Shown piece by piece: positions 16,465 to 25,604 of a stretch of DNA of 64,000 nucleotides. A model generated the notes under the pieces. It saw nothing but the letters and a program-made list of their open reading frames with translations, ran no database searches and was not told the DNA's origin. A program made the translations under genes and the position numbers. The number at the start of each line of letters is the position of its first letter. The stretch's first letter is position 1. The DNA comes from an uncultured Bulleidia sp. (GTDB taxonomy: Bacteria > Bacillota_I > Bacilli_A > Erysipelotrichales > Erysipelotrichaceae): contig CAKVBD010000008.1 in assembly GCA_934725105.1 (NCBI GenBank), positions 1-64,000 on the forward strand, in the 5' to 3' direction.

Positions 16465-16480
16465 ATGTAAACGCTTTCTT
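16465..16480. promoter_or_regulatory. cre box (CcpA site)
   Basis: ATGTAAACGCTTTCTT matches 15 of 16 positions of the CcpA consensus WTGNAARCGNWWWCAW. It lies about 120 bases upstream of the surface esterase gene and past the terminator of the regulator gene, so the esterase is the likely target. Confidence 0.6.
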
Positions 16481-16530
16481 TTAACTAAAATATATAGGAA
16501 TATACAAACATAGTCGATGTTATAAAAGAA

Positions 16531-16557
16531 CATGAGTTTCCCATTTGGAAACTCATG
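16531..16557 (-). terminator. Terminator of the RpiR-type regulator pair
   Basis: CATGAGTTTCC (16531-16541) pairs perfectly with GGAAACTCATG (16547-16557) over a 5-base loop; TTCTTTT follows on the minus strand. Confidence 0.8.
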
Positions 16558-16587
16558 TAATGTTTTTGTTATATACAATAATAATTC

Positions 16588-17334
16588 TTATGATTTCAAA
16601 GCTTCTAAGATATTTGTATAAATACATTTATAGATATCTAGTTCTGTCTGATTTGTTTCTGTTTGAAGCAGATGAATATGCATAAAGTTTGGATGATCAA
16701 TCCCTTCTTTTGAGATTAGAATGGCTTGTGTATTGAGTGTTTCAATGAAATGAATCAAATCAAATTCAAAAGATAGCTGCAGCATACTTTCATAGAAAGA
16801 ACTTCCTCCCTCTATAAATAGGATTGCATCATCAACTGTTAATGTTTTTAACTCTTCAATGATTGTTCTATCATATGCATAGATGACAGTTTTTGCCATC
16901 ACATTGTATTTCAATAAATGCCAGCAGAATTCTCTTGCGAGATATTCGTATTCAAGCTTTGAAAAGATGATGATTCTTTTTGCACATTGGATTTTATATT
17001 TGAGAAAGCGTAAATCATTAGCATTCATACATTTTTCATGATATCTGCGACATCTGCGAATCAACGTTTCTTCTTTCTTTTGAACATATAATTTATGACC
17101 TGCTTTTTCTCTATTGCATGCCTGCTGAAAGGATTCAAATGTACCTGTCTCTGTCATTGTTTTAAAGAATTTAGAAACAGTCCCTTTTGTAACATAGGAA
17201 CCATGTGCAATCTTTTAAATGGATAGCGTAGAAATATTTTCATAGTTTACTAATAAATATTCCGCAATCTTTCCATTTGCGGATGAGAAAGAAGATTGTT
17301 GAACCATCTTCCATAAGTGTTCATAGACGGACAT
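16588..17334 (-). pseudogene. RpiR-type regulator broken by an in-frame stop codon
   Basis: Reading the minus strand from ATG 17334 gives MSVYEHLWKMVQQSS...YENISTLSI, then TAA at 17217-17215 (codon 40), then KIAHGSYVTKGTVSKFFK and on in the same frame to the stop at 16588. The segment around the stop is the RpiR helix-turn-helix: 'SI-x-KIA...VTKGTVSKF'. One base change would restore a 248-residue protein with helix-turn-helix and SIS-like sugar-phosphate domain. From an internal ATG at 17157 a 189-residue product without the DNA-binding part could still be made. It overlaps the preceding regulator by 14 bases. Confidence 0.75.
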
Positions 17335-18097
17335 GTTTTGTATCTCCGTATGTTTTATAATATCGATATTTCATATATTGCAGAACTAAAGGGATACATG
17401 CATTTTCAATTTCTGTATCTCCTTTAAATGGCAGTTCTAAGTACTTTGTTAAATGAATCTGTTCCGGTACACTGTTTGGATTTCCAATTCCTACAATAGA
17501 CACGTTATGTTCTTTAAACTTCATAATTTCATCATAATGTTCAATATAGACTCTTCCAGTAAATGAAATCATTAAAACAAGCGTGTCATTTTCTACTTCT
17601 CCAATTGAAGTATTGACTGGAGAAGAATGAATCAGTTTCCCCATCATCAGCATATCTTCCATGTAATGCAGACTTAACATCTCTGGATAGACTGCTCCAA
17701 CAATAATCACTTTCTTTGCATCATAGATATACGTATTGATTTGATCAATGGTTTGTGTAAATCGAGTATCATCCATATCTGCATTGGATAATGCATGTAT
17801 CGCATGAATGATTTGATCTGGATCTACATTATTGAAATGCACTTTCATCTGCAGTTTGCGAATATCAATGGTTTTAATTAAGGCAAGCTTTAAGTCAGAA
17901 TAATTCTTATAGCCTAGCATCGAACAGAACATGCTTAATACACGACTAGAAACACCAGCATTCTCACAAACATCAGTACGAGATACATCACATATATGAC
18001 TTATATTAGATAGTAAATAATATGCAATTGCATAGTCAGAAGTGTTCTTAAAAGAACTGCATACAATGAGTAAAAGTAAAGAAACAACAGTATTCAT
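17321..18097 (-). CDS. RpiR-family transcriptional regulator (helix-turn-helix plus SIS domain)
   Basis: The N-terminal domain (about 1-80) has the RpiR-type helix-turn-helix ISHICDVSRTDVCENAGVSS followed by RVLSMFCSMLGYKNYSDLK. Residues 110-240 form a SIS fold that in relatives senses phosphosugars (KKVIIVGAVYPE; DTLVLMISFTGR). GAGGGGG is placed 5 bases before the ATG. RpiR proteins usually control sugar or amino-sugar genes; no sugar operon is adjacent, the nearest candidate being the downstream surface esterase. A broken paralogue follows directly, so the pair may once have formed hetero-oligomers. Confidence 0.75.
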   Translation of the reverse strand: MNTVVSLLLLIVCSSFKNTSDYAIAYYLLSNISHICDVSRTDVCENAGVSSRVLSMFCSMLGYKNYSDLKLALIKTIDIRKLQMKVHFNNVDPDQIIHAIHALSNADMDDTRFTQTIDQINTYIYDAKKVIIVGAVYPEMLSLHYMEDMLMMGKLIHSSPVNTSIGEVENDTLVLMISFTGRVYIEHYDEIMKFKEHNVSIVGIGNPNSVPEQIHLTKYLELPFKGDTEIENACIPLVLQYMKYRYYKTYGDTKHVRL

Positions 18098-18163
18098 ATA
18101 ACCCCCTCAAAATTATGTTCACTGTTTTTGCTTCTCACATTATAGCATTGAAACAAAAAAAAT

Positions 18164-18193
18164 ATCCTACTCTTGCCTAAGCAAGAATAGGAT
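18164..18193 (-). terminator. Terminator of the Wzz/BY-kinase/LCP operon
   Basis: Bases 18164-18176 (ATCCTACTCTTGC) pair with 18181-18193 (GCAAGAATAGGAT) with one mismatch over a 4-base loop, and T8 follows on the minus strand. Confidence 0.85.
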
Positions 18194-18198
18194 ACGTG

Positions 18199-19755
18199 TT
18201 AGTTCGGAATGTAACTTGTAGATTCTTGATCTGGGAGTGGATCTTCACTGATTGTTTCGCCATTTAACATTCTATTCACTAGATCTGTAGTAAATTGAAC
18301 TTGTGATTCAAATGGTTGACATACATAAAGCATACGATTCATACCCATAGAAACTGTACCTGCCATTGTACCTGTACCACCTAAGTGATAACGGATATAC
18401 TGCCATGGTTCAGCGACATCAGAGGAGCTCGTATATAAATTATACAAGTCATTGATATTTACATTTGTTAAGAAGTTTGCGGATAATGCAGCAAGTACAC
18501 CAGCTTTATCACCAGCTGCAGCATTCTGCTGTACCTTTTCTAGAATTGCCTGCATAACGATTCCCTGGTGTTCATTTCTACCATAGTCACCATTTGCTAA
18601 GGAATATCTTTCTCTAGAATATGCGAGTGCTTCTTCACCATTCAAAGTGATAACCCCTGCTTCATAATGAAATTTTGCTGTTTCACTCTGTGCATCAAAA
18701 GTATATGGGTTATCAATTGTAACACCACCTAATGCATCAACTAATGCTTCAAAGTGTGTGAAGTTTGTACATAGGTAATCTGTTAAGTTGAGATTAAACT
18801 TACGGTTAATACCATCTAATGTATTACGGATACCCTGGTTACCTAAGTGTGTGAGCTTATCCATACCATCAGAGAGTCCTGGGTTTTCAATATAGTAGTC
18901 TCTAGGAATAGAAACGAGTAAGATCTGTCTGCATGTTGGGTTAACAACCATGATCATATCTACGTCTGTTCTGCCAACTGTTGTTAAGCCAGAAGCACGT
19001 GTATCGTTACCTGCAACGTATACCGCAAATGGCTGCTGACTAGAGACTGGTTCTGGTGTTTCCTGTACTTCTTCTTCACCAAACTTTAGGGATGATAATA
19101 CAACTGTATCATTGTCAAAGTTTTTGAATGCTTTGATTGTTTTTAATGCAGATACAAATGCATCATTCAATACTAAGACTTCACCTTCACCATTGTAGAA
19201 TGCTTTGATAGCATCATATACAGTATCTTTTGAAGTAACATTTGGTGTTGCTTCTAAGACTGCTTCAATCTGGGAGATTGCATTGTCTGTATTTGCTGAA
19301 TCAAATTGAGACTGTGTAATAAATGTTTTATCTGCATAGTCTAAGATATTGTCTGAAGAAGTTGTATCTTCAAATAAGCTGGAATGATTACTTTTATACT
19401 CACTTGTTAAAGCATAGAAGTTCATTGTTGTCTGAGATTTCTTAGCTGGTTCCTGAAAGATATTCTTTTCCTTTTCTTCCATCTTTGGTACCGCAACACA
19501 GCCCAACACCATAACAATCGCTAATACTGCATTGAGGAGTGCTGTTGAGGAACTTGCCTTCTTGACTGTTAGGAATAATGCAATCAACAGTACGACTGCA
19601 GAAACAATCAAGAGTGGAAGCTTGAAGCTGGAAGCAATATCATACTTAGGAATGATTACGTTAGCGAGTACTGTGCAAACAAGTGCCACAACAAAGAGTA
19701 AAATACTTACACCTTTGAAGTTGACTTTCTTTTTCTTCTTTTCTTCAGTCATCAT
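18199..19755 (-). CDS. LytR-CpsA-Psr (LCP) family glycopolymer ligase
   Basis: Transfers lipid-linked glycopolymers to peptidoglycan at the outer face of the membrane. Three membrane segments lie in the first 95 residues (about 14-33, 40-60, 68-88) after a Lys-rich start. An accessory region follows, then the LCP domain from about residue 245 with DTRASGLTTVGRTDVDMIMV, the Arg-rich SIPRDYYIENPG and ALAYSRERYS. These hold the Asp/Arg residues that bind the pyrophosphate of the donor. Length 518 is longer than average because of the 150-residue middle region. It overlaps the kinase gene by 4 bases and closes the operon. Confidence 0.88.
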   Translation of the reverse strand: MMTEEKKKKKVNFKGVSILLFVVALVCTVLANVIIPKYDIASSFKLPLLIVSAVVLLIALFLTVKKASSSTALLNAVLAIVMVLGCVAVPKMEEKEKNIFQEPAKKSQTTMNFYALTSEYKSNHSSLFEDTTSSDNILDYADKTFITQSQFDSANTDNAISQIEAVLEATPNVTSKDTVYDAIKAFYNGEGEVLVLNDAFVSALKTIKAFKNFDNDTVVLSSLKFGEEEVQETPEPVSSQQPFAVYVAGNDTRASGLTTVGRTDVDMIMVVNPTCRQILLVSIPRDYYIENPGLSDGMDKLTHLGNQGIRNTLDGINRKFNLNLTDYLCTNFTHFEALVDALGGVTIDNPYTFDAQSETAKFHYEAGVITLNGEEALAYSRERYSLANGDYGRNEHQGIVMQAILEKVQQNAAAGDKAGVLAALSANFLTNVNINDLYNLYTSSSDVAEPWQYIRYHLGGTGTMAGTVSMGMNRMLYVCQPFESQVQFTTDLVNRMLNGETISEDPLPDQESTSYIPN

Positions 19756-20480
19756 TTAGCCTTCTTCTTTTTATTCTTTTTGTTGTCTGGATCATAGTTA
19801 CCATAGTATGATCCATATCCCTTGTAATAGTAAGAACTGTTTCTAGATACATCTACACGGTTGAGTACAATACCAAGTAGTGGCTGGTTTGTTACCTTTA
19901 AACGTTCAATGGTATCTCTGACAAGTGCCTTCTTTGTAAAGCCACTTCTTACAACTACAATATTGCCATCTGCAATCTTACCAATTGTTAATGCATCCGC
20001 AACTGTTCCAATTGGTGGTGTATCAATAATGACATAGTCAAATACATCTGCTACCTGATCTAATACTTCTTTAAAGTGTTCACTTTCCAGTAATGTTGAT
20101 GGATTGCTAACTGAATTTGCAGAAGGAATCATATATGCATTTGGAATGTTAGTTTTATACATCACGTCCTGTACAGCACATTGACCAGAGAGTACGTGTG
20201 CAATGCCAAAGAATGCATCTGATGTTTGAATATCATAGATATCTTTGATTTCAGATAATCTTAAGTCACAGTCAACAAATAATACTTTCTTGCCTGTCTG
20301 TGCCATTGCTCTCCATAGACATAGAGCTAAGAATGACTTTCCTTCATTTGGAATCGAACTTGTAACAACGATCTTCTTAATATTTGCATCCGTAAATGAG
20401 AGATTGACTCTTAACTGGTTCACAGCTTCAGCAACATCGAATGGAAGTTCTGAGAAATTATTGATTGTTAATGATTTCAT
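19752..20480 (-). CDS. Bacterial tyrosine kinase of the CpsD/CapB (Wze) type
   Basis: Cytoplasmic partner of the chain-length protein; cycles of autophosphorylation regulate polysaccharide length. Walker A is SSIPNEGKS (41-49), Walker A' VLFVDCD (66-72) and Walker B DYVIIDTPP. The C-terminus carries a tyrosine cluster, NSSYYYKGYGSYYGNYD, the autophosphorylation site, and ends in a Lys-rich tail. Length 242 is normal for the split Firmicute form. It begins 2 bases after the Wzz-like gene. A phosphotyrosine phosphatase (CpsB), often in such operons, is missing here. Confidence 0.9.
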   Translation of the reverse strand: MKSLTINNFSELPFDVAEAVNQLRVNLSFTDANIKKIVVTSSIPNEGKSFLALCLWRAMAQTGKKVLFVDCDLRLSEIKDIYDIQTSDAFFGIAHVLSGQCAVQDVMYKTNIPNAYMIPSANSVSNPSTLLESEHFKEVLDQVADVFDYVIIDTPPIGTVADALTIGKIADGNIVVVRSGFTKKALVRDTIERLKVTNQPLLGIVLNRVDVSRNSSYYYKGYGSYYGNYDPDNKKNKKKKAK

Positions 20481-20482
20481 GT

Positions 20483-21244
20483 TTATCTTCCACCTTTCTT
20501 ATCTCTTCTATGAGCCTTTAAGCCCTTGATCTTTCCTTCTGGAATGACTGCTAATGGCTGTACACCAAATGCCTTGTTAATATCTTCTGGTGTCTTGAAT
20601 GTATCATCCATCAAGAACTTCGCAATGATATATGCGCAATATAATAATGCAAAACCTAAACCACCAATCGCTGTATTCTTTACAGTACTTGGAGAAGACT
20701 TCTTCTCTGGTACACGTGCATGTTCATATACACTTGGAGCATCACATTTCATGATTTCTGGTAAATAGATTTTTGTCTGATTACAGATTTCATTGGAAAT
20801 GTCTGCAGCTAACTGTGGATCTGGATTTTCTACACTGACATTTAAGATACGTGTGTCTGTTGGGTTTGTGACAGTAATTGTCTTTAACAGATCCTCATAT
20901 GTCGTATCTAACTGTAAGTTATTAATGACATCTTCTAATAGTGACTGGCTTGTAATCAACTGCTGGTAGTCTGATTTTAACTGTGAGCTGATCTGTAATG
21001 CAGATAAGTCTACAACGGAACCAGAACTACTGGATAAAATATACATGGAACTTGTCGCTGTATATTCTGGTGTGATTAATACTTTTGTATAGCCAAAAGC
21101 TACTGCAGCACCTAGCACTAGAAACAAGATGATTTTCACTAAATTTGCTTTTAGTAAATGAAAAATTTCTAATAAGTCAATTTCTTCTTCTGTATCTTCG
21201 TTTAATACTTCGATTTGTTGATTTTTATTCTTAACGCTTCCCAT
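20483..21244 (-). CDS. Wzz/CpsC-type chain-length and kinase-activating membrane protein
   Basis: Polysaccharide co-polymerase that sets chain length and activates the BY-kinase. It has two membrane segments (about 35-55 and 185-205), the first preceded by EEIDLLEIFHLLKANLVKII, a typical Wzz start, and an extracellular region between. The C-terminal tail LMDDTFKTPEDINKAFGVQP and the Lys/Arg-rich end are the kinase-contact part seen in CpsC. It is first in the three-gene operon. The GCACG direct repeats at 21319-21336 lie about 75 bases upstream of its start. Confidence 0.88.
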   Translation of the reverse strand: MGSVKNKNQQIEVLNEDTEEEIDLLEIFHLLKANLVKIILFLVLGAAVAFGYTKVLITPEYTATSSMYILSSSSGSVVDLSALQISSQLKSDYQQLITSQSLLEDVINNLQLDTTYEDLLKTITVTNPTDTRILNVSVENPDPQLAADISNEICNQTKIYLPEIMKCDAPSVYEHARVPEKKSSPSTVKNTAIGGLGFALLYCAYIIAKFLMDDTFKTPEDINKAFGVQPLAVIPEGKIKGLKAHRRDKKGGR

Positions 21245-21318
21245 AATACCCTTTCATAAATTTTAGCTAAATAACCACCGAATAGCTTACATTATCAACC
21301 TATAATCACGGTATATAT

Positions 21319-21336
21319 GCACGTAATGCACGTTAT
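21319..21336. promoter_or_regulatory. 9-bp direct repeats upstream of the Wzz operon
   Basis: GCACGTAAT-GCACGTTAT are two tandem 9-base units. The same kind of array, GTACGCATT-GCACGAATT-GCACACTAT, lies upstream of the priming glycosyltransferase at 51653-51679. Both genes are transcribed leftwards from these sites. They are probably operators of a shared regulator. Confidence 0.5.
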
Positions 21337-21357
21337 TTTTGAAACAAAAATGATTCA

Positions 21358-21386
21358 TTTACATTTTATAAAATACACTCTAAAAT
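21358..21386 (+). promoter_or_regulatory. Promoter of the HipA-like gene
   Basis: TTTACA (21358-21363), 17-base spacer, TAAAAT (21381-21386). The expected start, near 21393, is about 3 bases before the ATG at 21396, so the mRNA is nearly leaderless and no Shine-Dalgarno is seen. Confidence 0.6.
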
Positions 21387-21395
21387 AGTATATGT

Positions 21396-22586
21396 ATGCT
21401 GAATATATTTAAATCAAACATCACTTATACATTGATGCACAAAGACATTCCTGTATTGAATGCAGACTATTCTACAAAGAACCATAAATTCTTAGAAATT
21501 CACGAAATGATTGATGCTAAACACTTGCCTGTTGGCTGTTCACCGAATGGCGAATTTTCTTTGCATGCATTGAACCATTGGTTTCGCTGGCGTGGTATTC
21601 CTGGATACCGTGTTGGACTTTTACAGCTGCAGAATCGTTTGCAGATTGATTCTCCAATGGAACTGTTAGACATGGAACATGCTTTGAGTGTTTCAGATAC
21701 ATACTGGCTGAAAGCAAATCATGAAAAGATTACGTGGGCACAGGTGAATTTCTACCAGCATTCCTATGATCAATCTGGATTTGGTAAAGCAATGTTTTCT
21801 TCATTGAATTCTGAGTTTTCTTCTTCTGTACTGCACACACCAAATAACTGTACGTGTGGGTATCATAGAAAAGCATGGTTTAAAAGAAATGGTACATTAT
21901 ATTTATTAAAAGGTGGTTCCCCTTTCTATCAGCAGGAACCAGTAAATGAATGGCTTGCATCTAGAATTGCACAGGAACTCGGTTTATATGCAATCCCTTA
22001 TACAACAGAAACATATGAGAATAATATTGTTTCTGTCTGTCCAAATATGTGTAAAGGGAAAATGGATCTTGTGACTGCGGAATATGTGCTTTCTGATACT
22101 GGTGCACCTGAAGATGTATTTCAATATAGTCATTATGTTAAGACATTAGAAGCACATGGTGTTCCGAATGTCAGAAAAGCATTATCTGATCAATTCTTAA
22201 TGGATTATCTGTTAATGAATACGGATCGTCATACACAGAATATGGGTATCTTAGTGGATGCAAATACGAATCAATGGGTTGGCATGGCACCAGTATTTGA
22301 TACAGGTACTGGTCTTGGATGTTTAGTTGAAGATGATGAAATCTTAAATGAAAAACATGAGAAGAAATGTCAGTTATTTAATGCCAAACATTTTTCTCAT
22401 GATACTTTATTGAAATTCATTGATTTTAAACAATATGACTTCTCTTCTTTACAGAAGATTCCTCAGGAATATGGTAATCAGTTAGTGAAGTATCAGCCAT
22501 TAACAAATATCTCTGATAAGAGAATTGAAGATGCATATACACTTCTATATAAACAGATCTTAGATCTCAAACACGCAGCAAATTAA
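21396..22586 (+). CDS. Orphan HipA-like protein kinase
   Basis: A 396-residue protein with the HipA kinase core: a GTLYLLKGG strand with Lys172 in the nucleotide site, catalytic loop LLMNTDRHTQNMG (275-285) and the metal motif APVFDTGTGLG (299-308). HipA toxins phosphorylate targets such as glutamyl-tRNA synthetase, but they are normally paired with the HTH antitoxin HipB, which is absent here. The N-terminal 150 residues do not look like the HipA N-subdomain. Thus it may be a stand-alone kinase of a HipA-related group and not a toxin. A relative sits at 62695-63855. Confidence 0.7.
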   Translation: MLNIFKSNITYTLMHKDIPVLNADYSTKNHKFLEIHEMIDAKHLPVGCSPNGEFSLHALNHWFRWRGIPGYRVGLLQLQNRLQIDSPMELLDMEHALSVSDTYWLKANHEKITWAQVNFYQHSYDQSGFGKAMFSSLNSEFSSSVLHTPNNCTCGYHRKAWFKRNGTLYLLKGGSPFYQQEPVNEWLASRIAQELGLYAIPYTTETYENNIVSVCPNMCKGKMDLVTAEYVLSDTGAPEDVFQYSHYVKTLEAHGVPNVRKALSDQFLMDYLLMNTDRHTQNMGILVDANTNQWVGMAPVFDTGTGLGCLVEDDEILNEKHEKKCQLFNAKHFSHDTLLKFIDFKQYDFSSLQKIPQEYGNQLVKYQPLTNISDKRIEDAYTLLYKQILDLKHAAN

Positions 22587-22587
22587 G

Positions 22588-23091
22588 TCAAATATGGCTT
22601 ACTTTTTTCATGCATTGAGCAATTAGAATACCAATCATACATCCAAGTGTATTCATAAGAATGTCATCAATCTGAAAATACCCTCTTTGTGTGATCAGCT
22701 GTGTGATTTCTAGAGAGCAGGAAAATAACAATCCACTGCATCCTACAAGAATAGAATGGTTACTGATTAATAGAGATAACAGGAAACCATATGGAATTAA
22801 CATAATGATATTCTCTATCACATATGCATGAGAGCGTATTGTATCTCCCCATGTTGAAAATAATACAAGATCCATCCCATCTCTGCTTCCACTTTCTCTG
22901 GATAGTAATGTTTGTATAATCACTACAACCAAATAGCAAAGAAAGATACTGATCAGGCGTAGTTGTTTCTTGTGATTCTTGAATAGAAATGATAAAAGCA
23001 TGTACAACAATAAACCAATACAAATTCCGATTGGCAAGTATGAGATTGGTTCTAACATGTCTTGTACGATATAACTGAATAATTCTTTCAT
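22588..23091 (-). CDS. VanZ-like membrane protein
   Basis: A 167-residue protein with four to five membrane segments. The VanZ family signature is the ending CSLEITQLITQRGYFQIDDI followed by LMNTLGCMIG, with the earlier ENIIMLIPYGFLL. VanZ proteins are linked to low-level teicoplanin resistance, but most chromosomal members have no proven role. It is convergent with the HipA-like gene with one base between stop codons, and is a single-gene unit. Confidence 0.8.
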   Translation of the reverse strand: MKELFSYIVQDMLEPISYLPIGICIGLLLYMLLSFLFKNHKKQLRLISIFLCYLVVVIIQTLLSRESGSRDGMDLVLFSTWGDTIRSHAYVIENIIMLIPYGFLLSLLISNHSILVGCSGLLFSCSLEITQLITQRGYFQIDDILMNTLGCMIGILIAQCMKKVSHI

Positions 23092-23190
23092 AACTAACAG
23101 TTATATAGTATAAGACTATGTGAAGAGAAATGCATTAGAGATAAAGAAATGTTAAGAATTTAGATAGTTAGCTGGTATATTAATAGAATG

Positions 23191-25119
23191 TTACTCAAAC
23201 CAATCATTTGGAATAAGTGTATTAAATTCACTATTTTTGTCATGCCAATTTTCGCATATATTATCTTTAAATGATTTATCTTCCAAATTAGCATGATCGA
23301 CTATAATAACTTGCAATTTTCCATCAAGCTCATTTGTTCGATCGTTGATAAATTTGTAAATATTAGATACTTCTTGCATATCTGTAGTATTTATATTACT
23401 TTCCGAAGGAAAATAAACTTGTGACGGCTGGTCTAAAAACAAAAAACATGGAACTGGTCGCTTGGCAGTAATAAAGAATTTATGTAACGCAAAATAAGAA
23501 ATAAGATGTATTCCAACCCAATTAGACCCACTCCCTAATTGTTTAAGAGGTACAGACCTATCTACTTTGTCAACCATGACCGTAACCTTATTTAAATCCA
23601 GTCTATAAGGAAAATTACTGTTTTCAAGCTTTAATTGACTAGCCCAATTGGTCATATCATTTTGAATAATTGATAAAATTGAAAGTTTACGTTCATTCAT
23701 AGAATTCTTTGAAAGTTTTTCGTCTATTTTATTTATTCTTTTTTCAAGTTCATTTATTTTATTTTTAGTTTTATCATCTTCATCATCTATTTTTACACTT
23801 TCAATCCACAAACTTATTCGCCCTATAACCTTAGCTCTACTAGCATTAATATCTTTCATTTTATTAAGCTCTTTATTTTGGTTATATAAGCCGTCTATCT
23901 CACTTTCCAAATCTTTTATTTTTGATTGATATTCACTTCGTTTTTTCTCTAAATTTGAAATATAAGAGTCAAGTTTGGGCTTTTCTCTAGATACATTTTT
24001 TATAGATTTATCTAAATTATCGATTGATTTTTTCATCATCTCAATACTTGGATTTGGAAATTTAAGATTGCCTGAGCAAAATGGGCATTTTCCGGGTTCG
24101 AAATTAAGTTTTTCAAACAAACCAATTGATTCTAAGCGATTGATTTGATGTTTAACTTCATTAGAATATCCTGAGGTGTTACCAATGAACTTCTTTGTAT
24201 TACTAATATTCAAGGAAATATTATCAAGTTCATTTTTTAATTTATACCGCTCATCTTGTAAAGAAGTTAATCTATCCATTGTTCTATTTTCACTAATTTT
24301 ACAAGGAATCCAGTTTAGTGTTTCCTTAAGAATGGAATACACCGCATCAAAGTTTTCGTAATTAACATTCTCTGTAGGCGCAATTAAACCTACTTCTTTT
24401 GCTTCACCAATTAACTCTATTGCTCTTTTAAAACCACTACCAAATAGAAATTGCTTTTCCTCAACTTTGCGCTTTTCAAGTATTAGATTCCGTTTTAAAA
24501 TACTTCTCTCATTTTCTAGTGATAATGCTTCTTCATCTACTACTCCTAAAAAATATGGAATTGTATCTTTGATAGATTGTGTGATAAAAGATTCAGATTG
24601 TCGATGGAACAAATTGTTTCTTGCTGCAATCTCATCTTGCCCTTGAAAACAATAATATAGAGCATGTCTTATATTTGCTGAAAGAGGTTTTCTACTTTGC
24701 CCTTCGACTGGTATATTTTTATTTTCCAAAATTCCAATTCGACGACTCAAAGATTCTTCAATTCCAGATACATTGGTATTTGAAACAAAGTTACATTTTT
24801 CTGGTGATTCAATATTTTCACCAATTTCAATATAACAGTAATACGAAGTCTGATTACCCTTCTCTGGATTTTTTCGTGCAACAAAGACACGTTCATTTTC
24901 AAATTGCAATAGTAATCCATACCAATCAACATATTCACGGACAACTCCCTCAGCAATATTACAAGAATCACCACCTAAACAGTACTCAATAATATCGCCT
25001 ATAACTGACTTTCCAGATTTAGAGTTGCCAGTAATTATATTCACTTTACCTAAAGAAAATGATAATCGTCTAACTTTCTTGTTATATCCATAAAGAACAA
25101 CTTCACGTATTTGCATCAT
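23191..25119 (-). CDS. ABC-3C system SMC-like ATPase (DUF3732 type)
   Basis: Likely ATPase engine of a three-component ABC conflict system. Walker A is GNSKSGKS (31-38). The middle is coiled coil (about 205-230 and 285-480) broken by CPFC (345-348), a Rad50-type zinc-hook-like pair. The C-terminal half has LGSGSNWVG as the ABC signature region and CFLFLDQPSQVYFP as Walker B. The full arrangement matches DUF3732 proteins described with ABC three-component systems. It overlaps the middle component by 4 bases (ATGA), so the three genes are coupled. Length 642 is complete. Confidence 0.8.
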   Translation of the reverse strand: MMQIREVVLYGYNKKVRRLSFSLGKVNIITGNSKSGKSVIGDIIEYCLGGDSCNIAEGVVREYVDWYGLLLQFENERVFVARKNPEKGNQTSYYCYIEIGENIESPEKCNFVSNTNVSGIEESLSRRIGILENKNIPVEGQSRKPLSANIRHALYYCFQGQDEIAARNNLFHRQSESFITQSIKDTIPYFLGVVDEEALSLENERSILKRNLILEKRKVEEKQFLFGSGFKRAIELIGEAKEVGLIAPTENVNYENFDAVYSILKETLNWIPCKISENRTMDRLTSLQDERYKLKNELDNISLNISNTKKFIGNTSGYSNEVKHQINRLESIGLFEKLNFEPGKCPFCSGNLKFPNPSIEMMKKSIDNLDKSIKNVSREKPKLDSYISNLEKKRSEYQSKIKDLESEIDGLYNQNKELNKMKDINASRAKVIGRISLWIESVKIDDEDDKTKNKINELEKRINKIDEKLSKNSMNERKLSILSIIQNDMTNWASQLKLENSNFPYRLDLNKVTVMVDKVDRSVPLKQLGSGSNWVGIHLISYFALHKFFITAKRPVPCFLFLDQPSQVYFPSESNINTTDMQEVSNIYKFINDRTNELDGKLQVIIVDHANLEDKSFKDNICENWHDKNSEFNTLIPNDWFE

Positions 25120-25604
25120 GGTCTTACCCCCAATTCAATGTATATTGATTTAACTGGCCCTGCAGTTGCGAACCATTTACCAACATGCTCACTTTTTCTT
25201 ATACATTCCAAAATTTCATCATCATCAGATTTGATTTTTCCCATTTTTTTTGATTCGTTTACAATTTCTAATTCACCACTACTTGTTAGAATAACTTTTC
25301 CTGTTTGAAGAAGAAATTCTAGAGATTCATTTGTTATTTGGACAAGATTTTTAGTTCTTTGAGCATAATCTGTCAATAGATGTGAGTTATCCTGTATCCA
25401 ATTATGAAATTTAATTTTTGAATTAATATTTATTCTTGTTTTTTTATGTAATACAAGCGGTAAAATTAAATAAATTAATGGAAATGGAAAAGATTTATTT
25501 GTTTTTACATTATATGCATTTATTGATGAATATAATATTCTTCCACAAAAAGCAGGATTAAGAAGATATGCAATTTCATGAGTTCTTTCATTCCATGCTT
25601 TCAT
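25116..25604 (-). CDS. ABC-3C system middle component
   Basis: A 162-residue protein opening with WNERTHEIAYLLNPAFCGRI, then FPLIYLILPLVLHKKTR, the pattern of the small 'middle component' proteins of ABC three-component systems, which join the ATPase and the effector. It has no catalytic motif that I can see. Its C-terminus reads KSEHVGKWFATAGPVKSIYI, a segment common to these proteins. Overlaps of 4 bases on both sides (25601-25604 and 25116-25119) tie it to its partners. Function comes from context. Confidence 0.7.
   Translation of the reverse strand: MKAWNERTHEIAYLLNPAFCGRILYSSINAYNVKTNKSFPFPLIYLILPLVLHKKTRININSKIKFHNWIQDNSHLLTDYAQRTKNLVQITNESLEFLLQTGKVILTSSGELEIVNESKKMGKIKSDDDEILECIRKSEHVGKWFATAGPVKSIYIELGVRP

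Noticed and set aside
16396..16578. 60-residue minus-strand frame between the regulator and the surface esterase
   Set aside because: It runs through the terminator at 16531-16557 and the cre and inverted-repeat region, and has no ribosome binding site.
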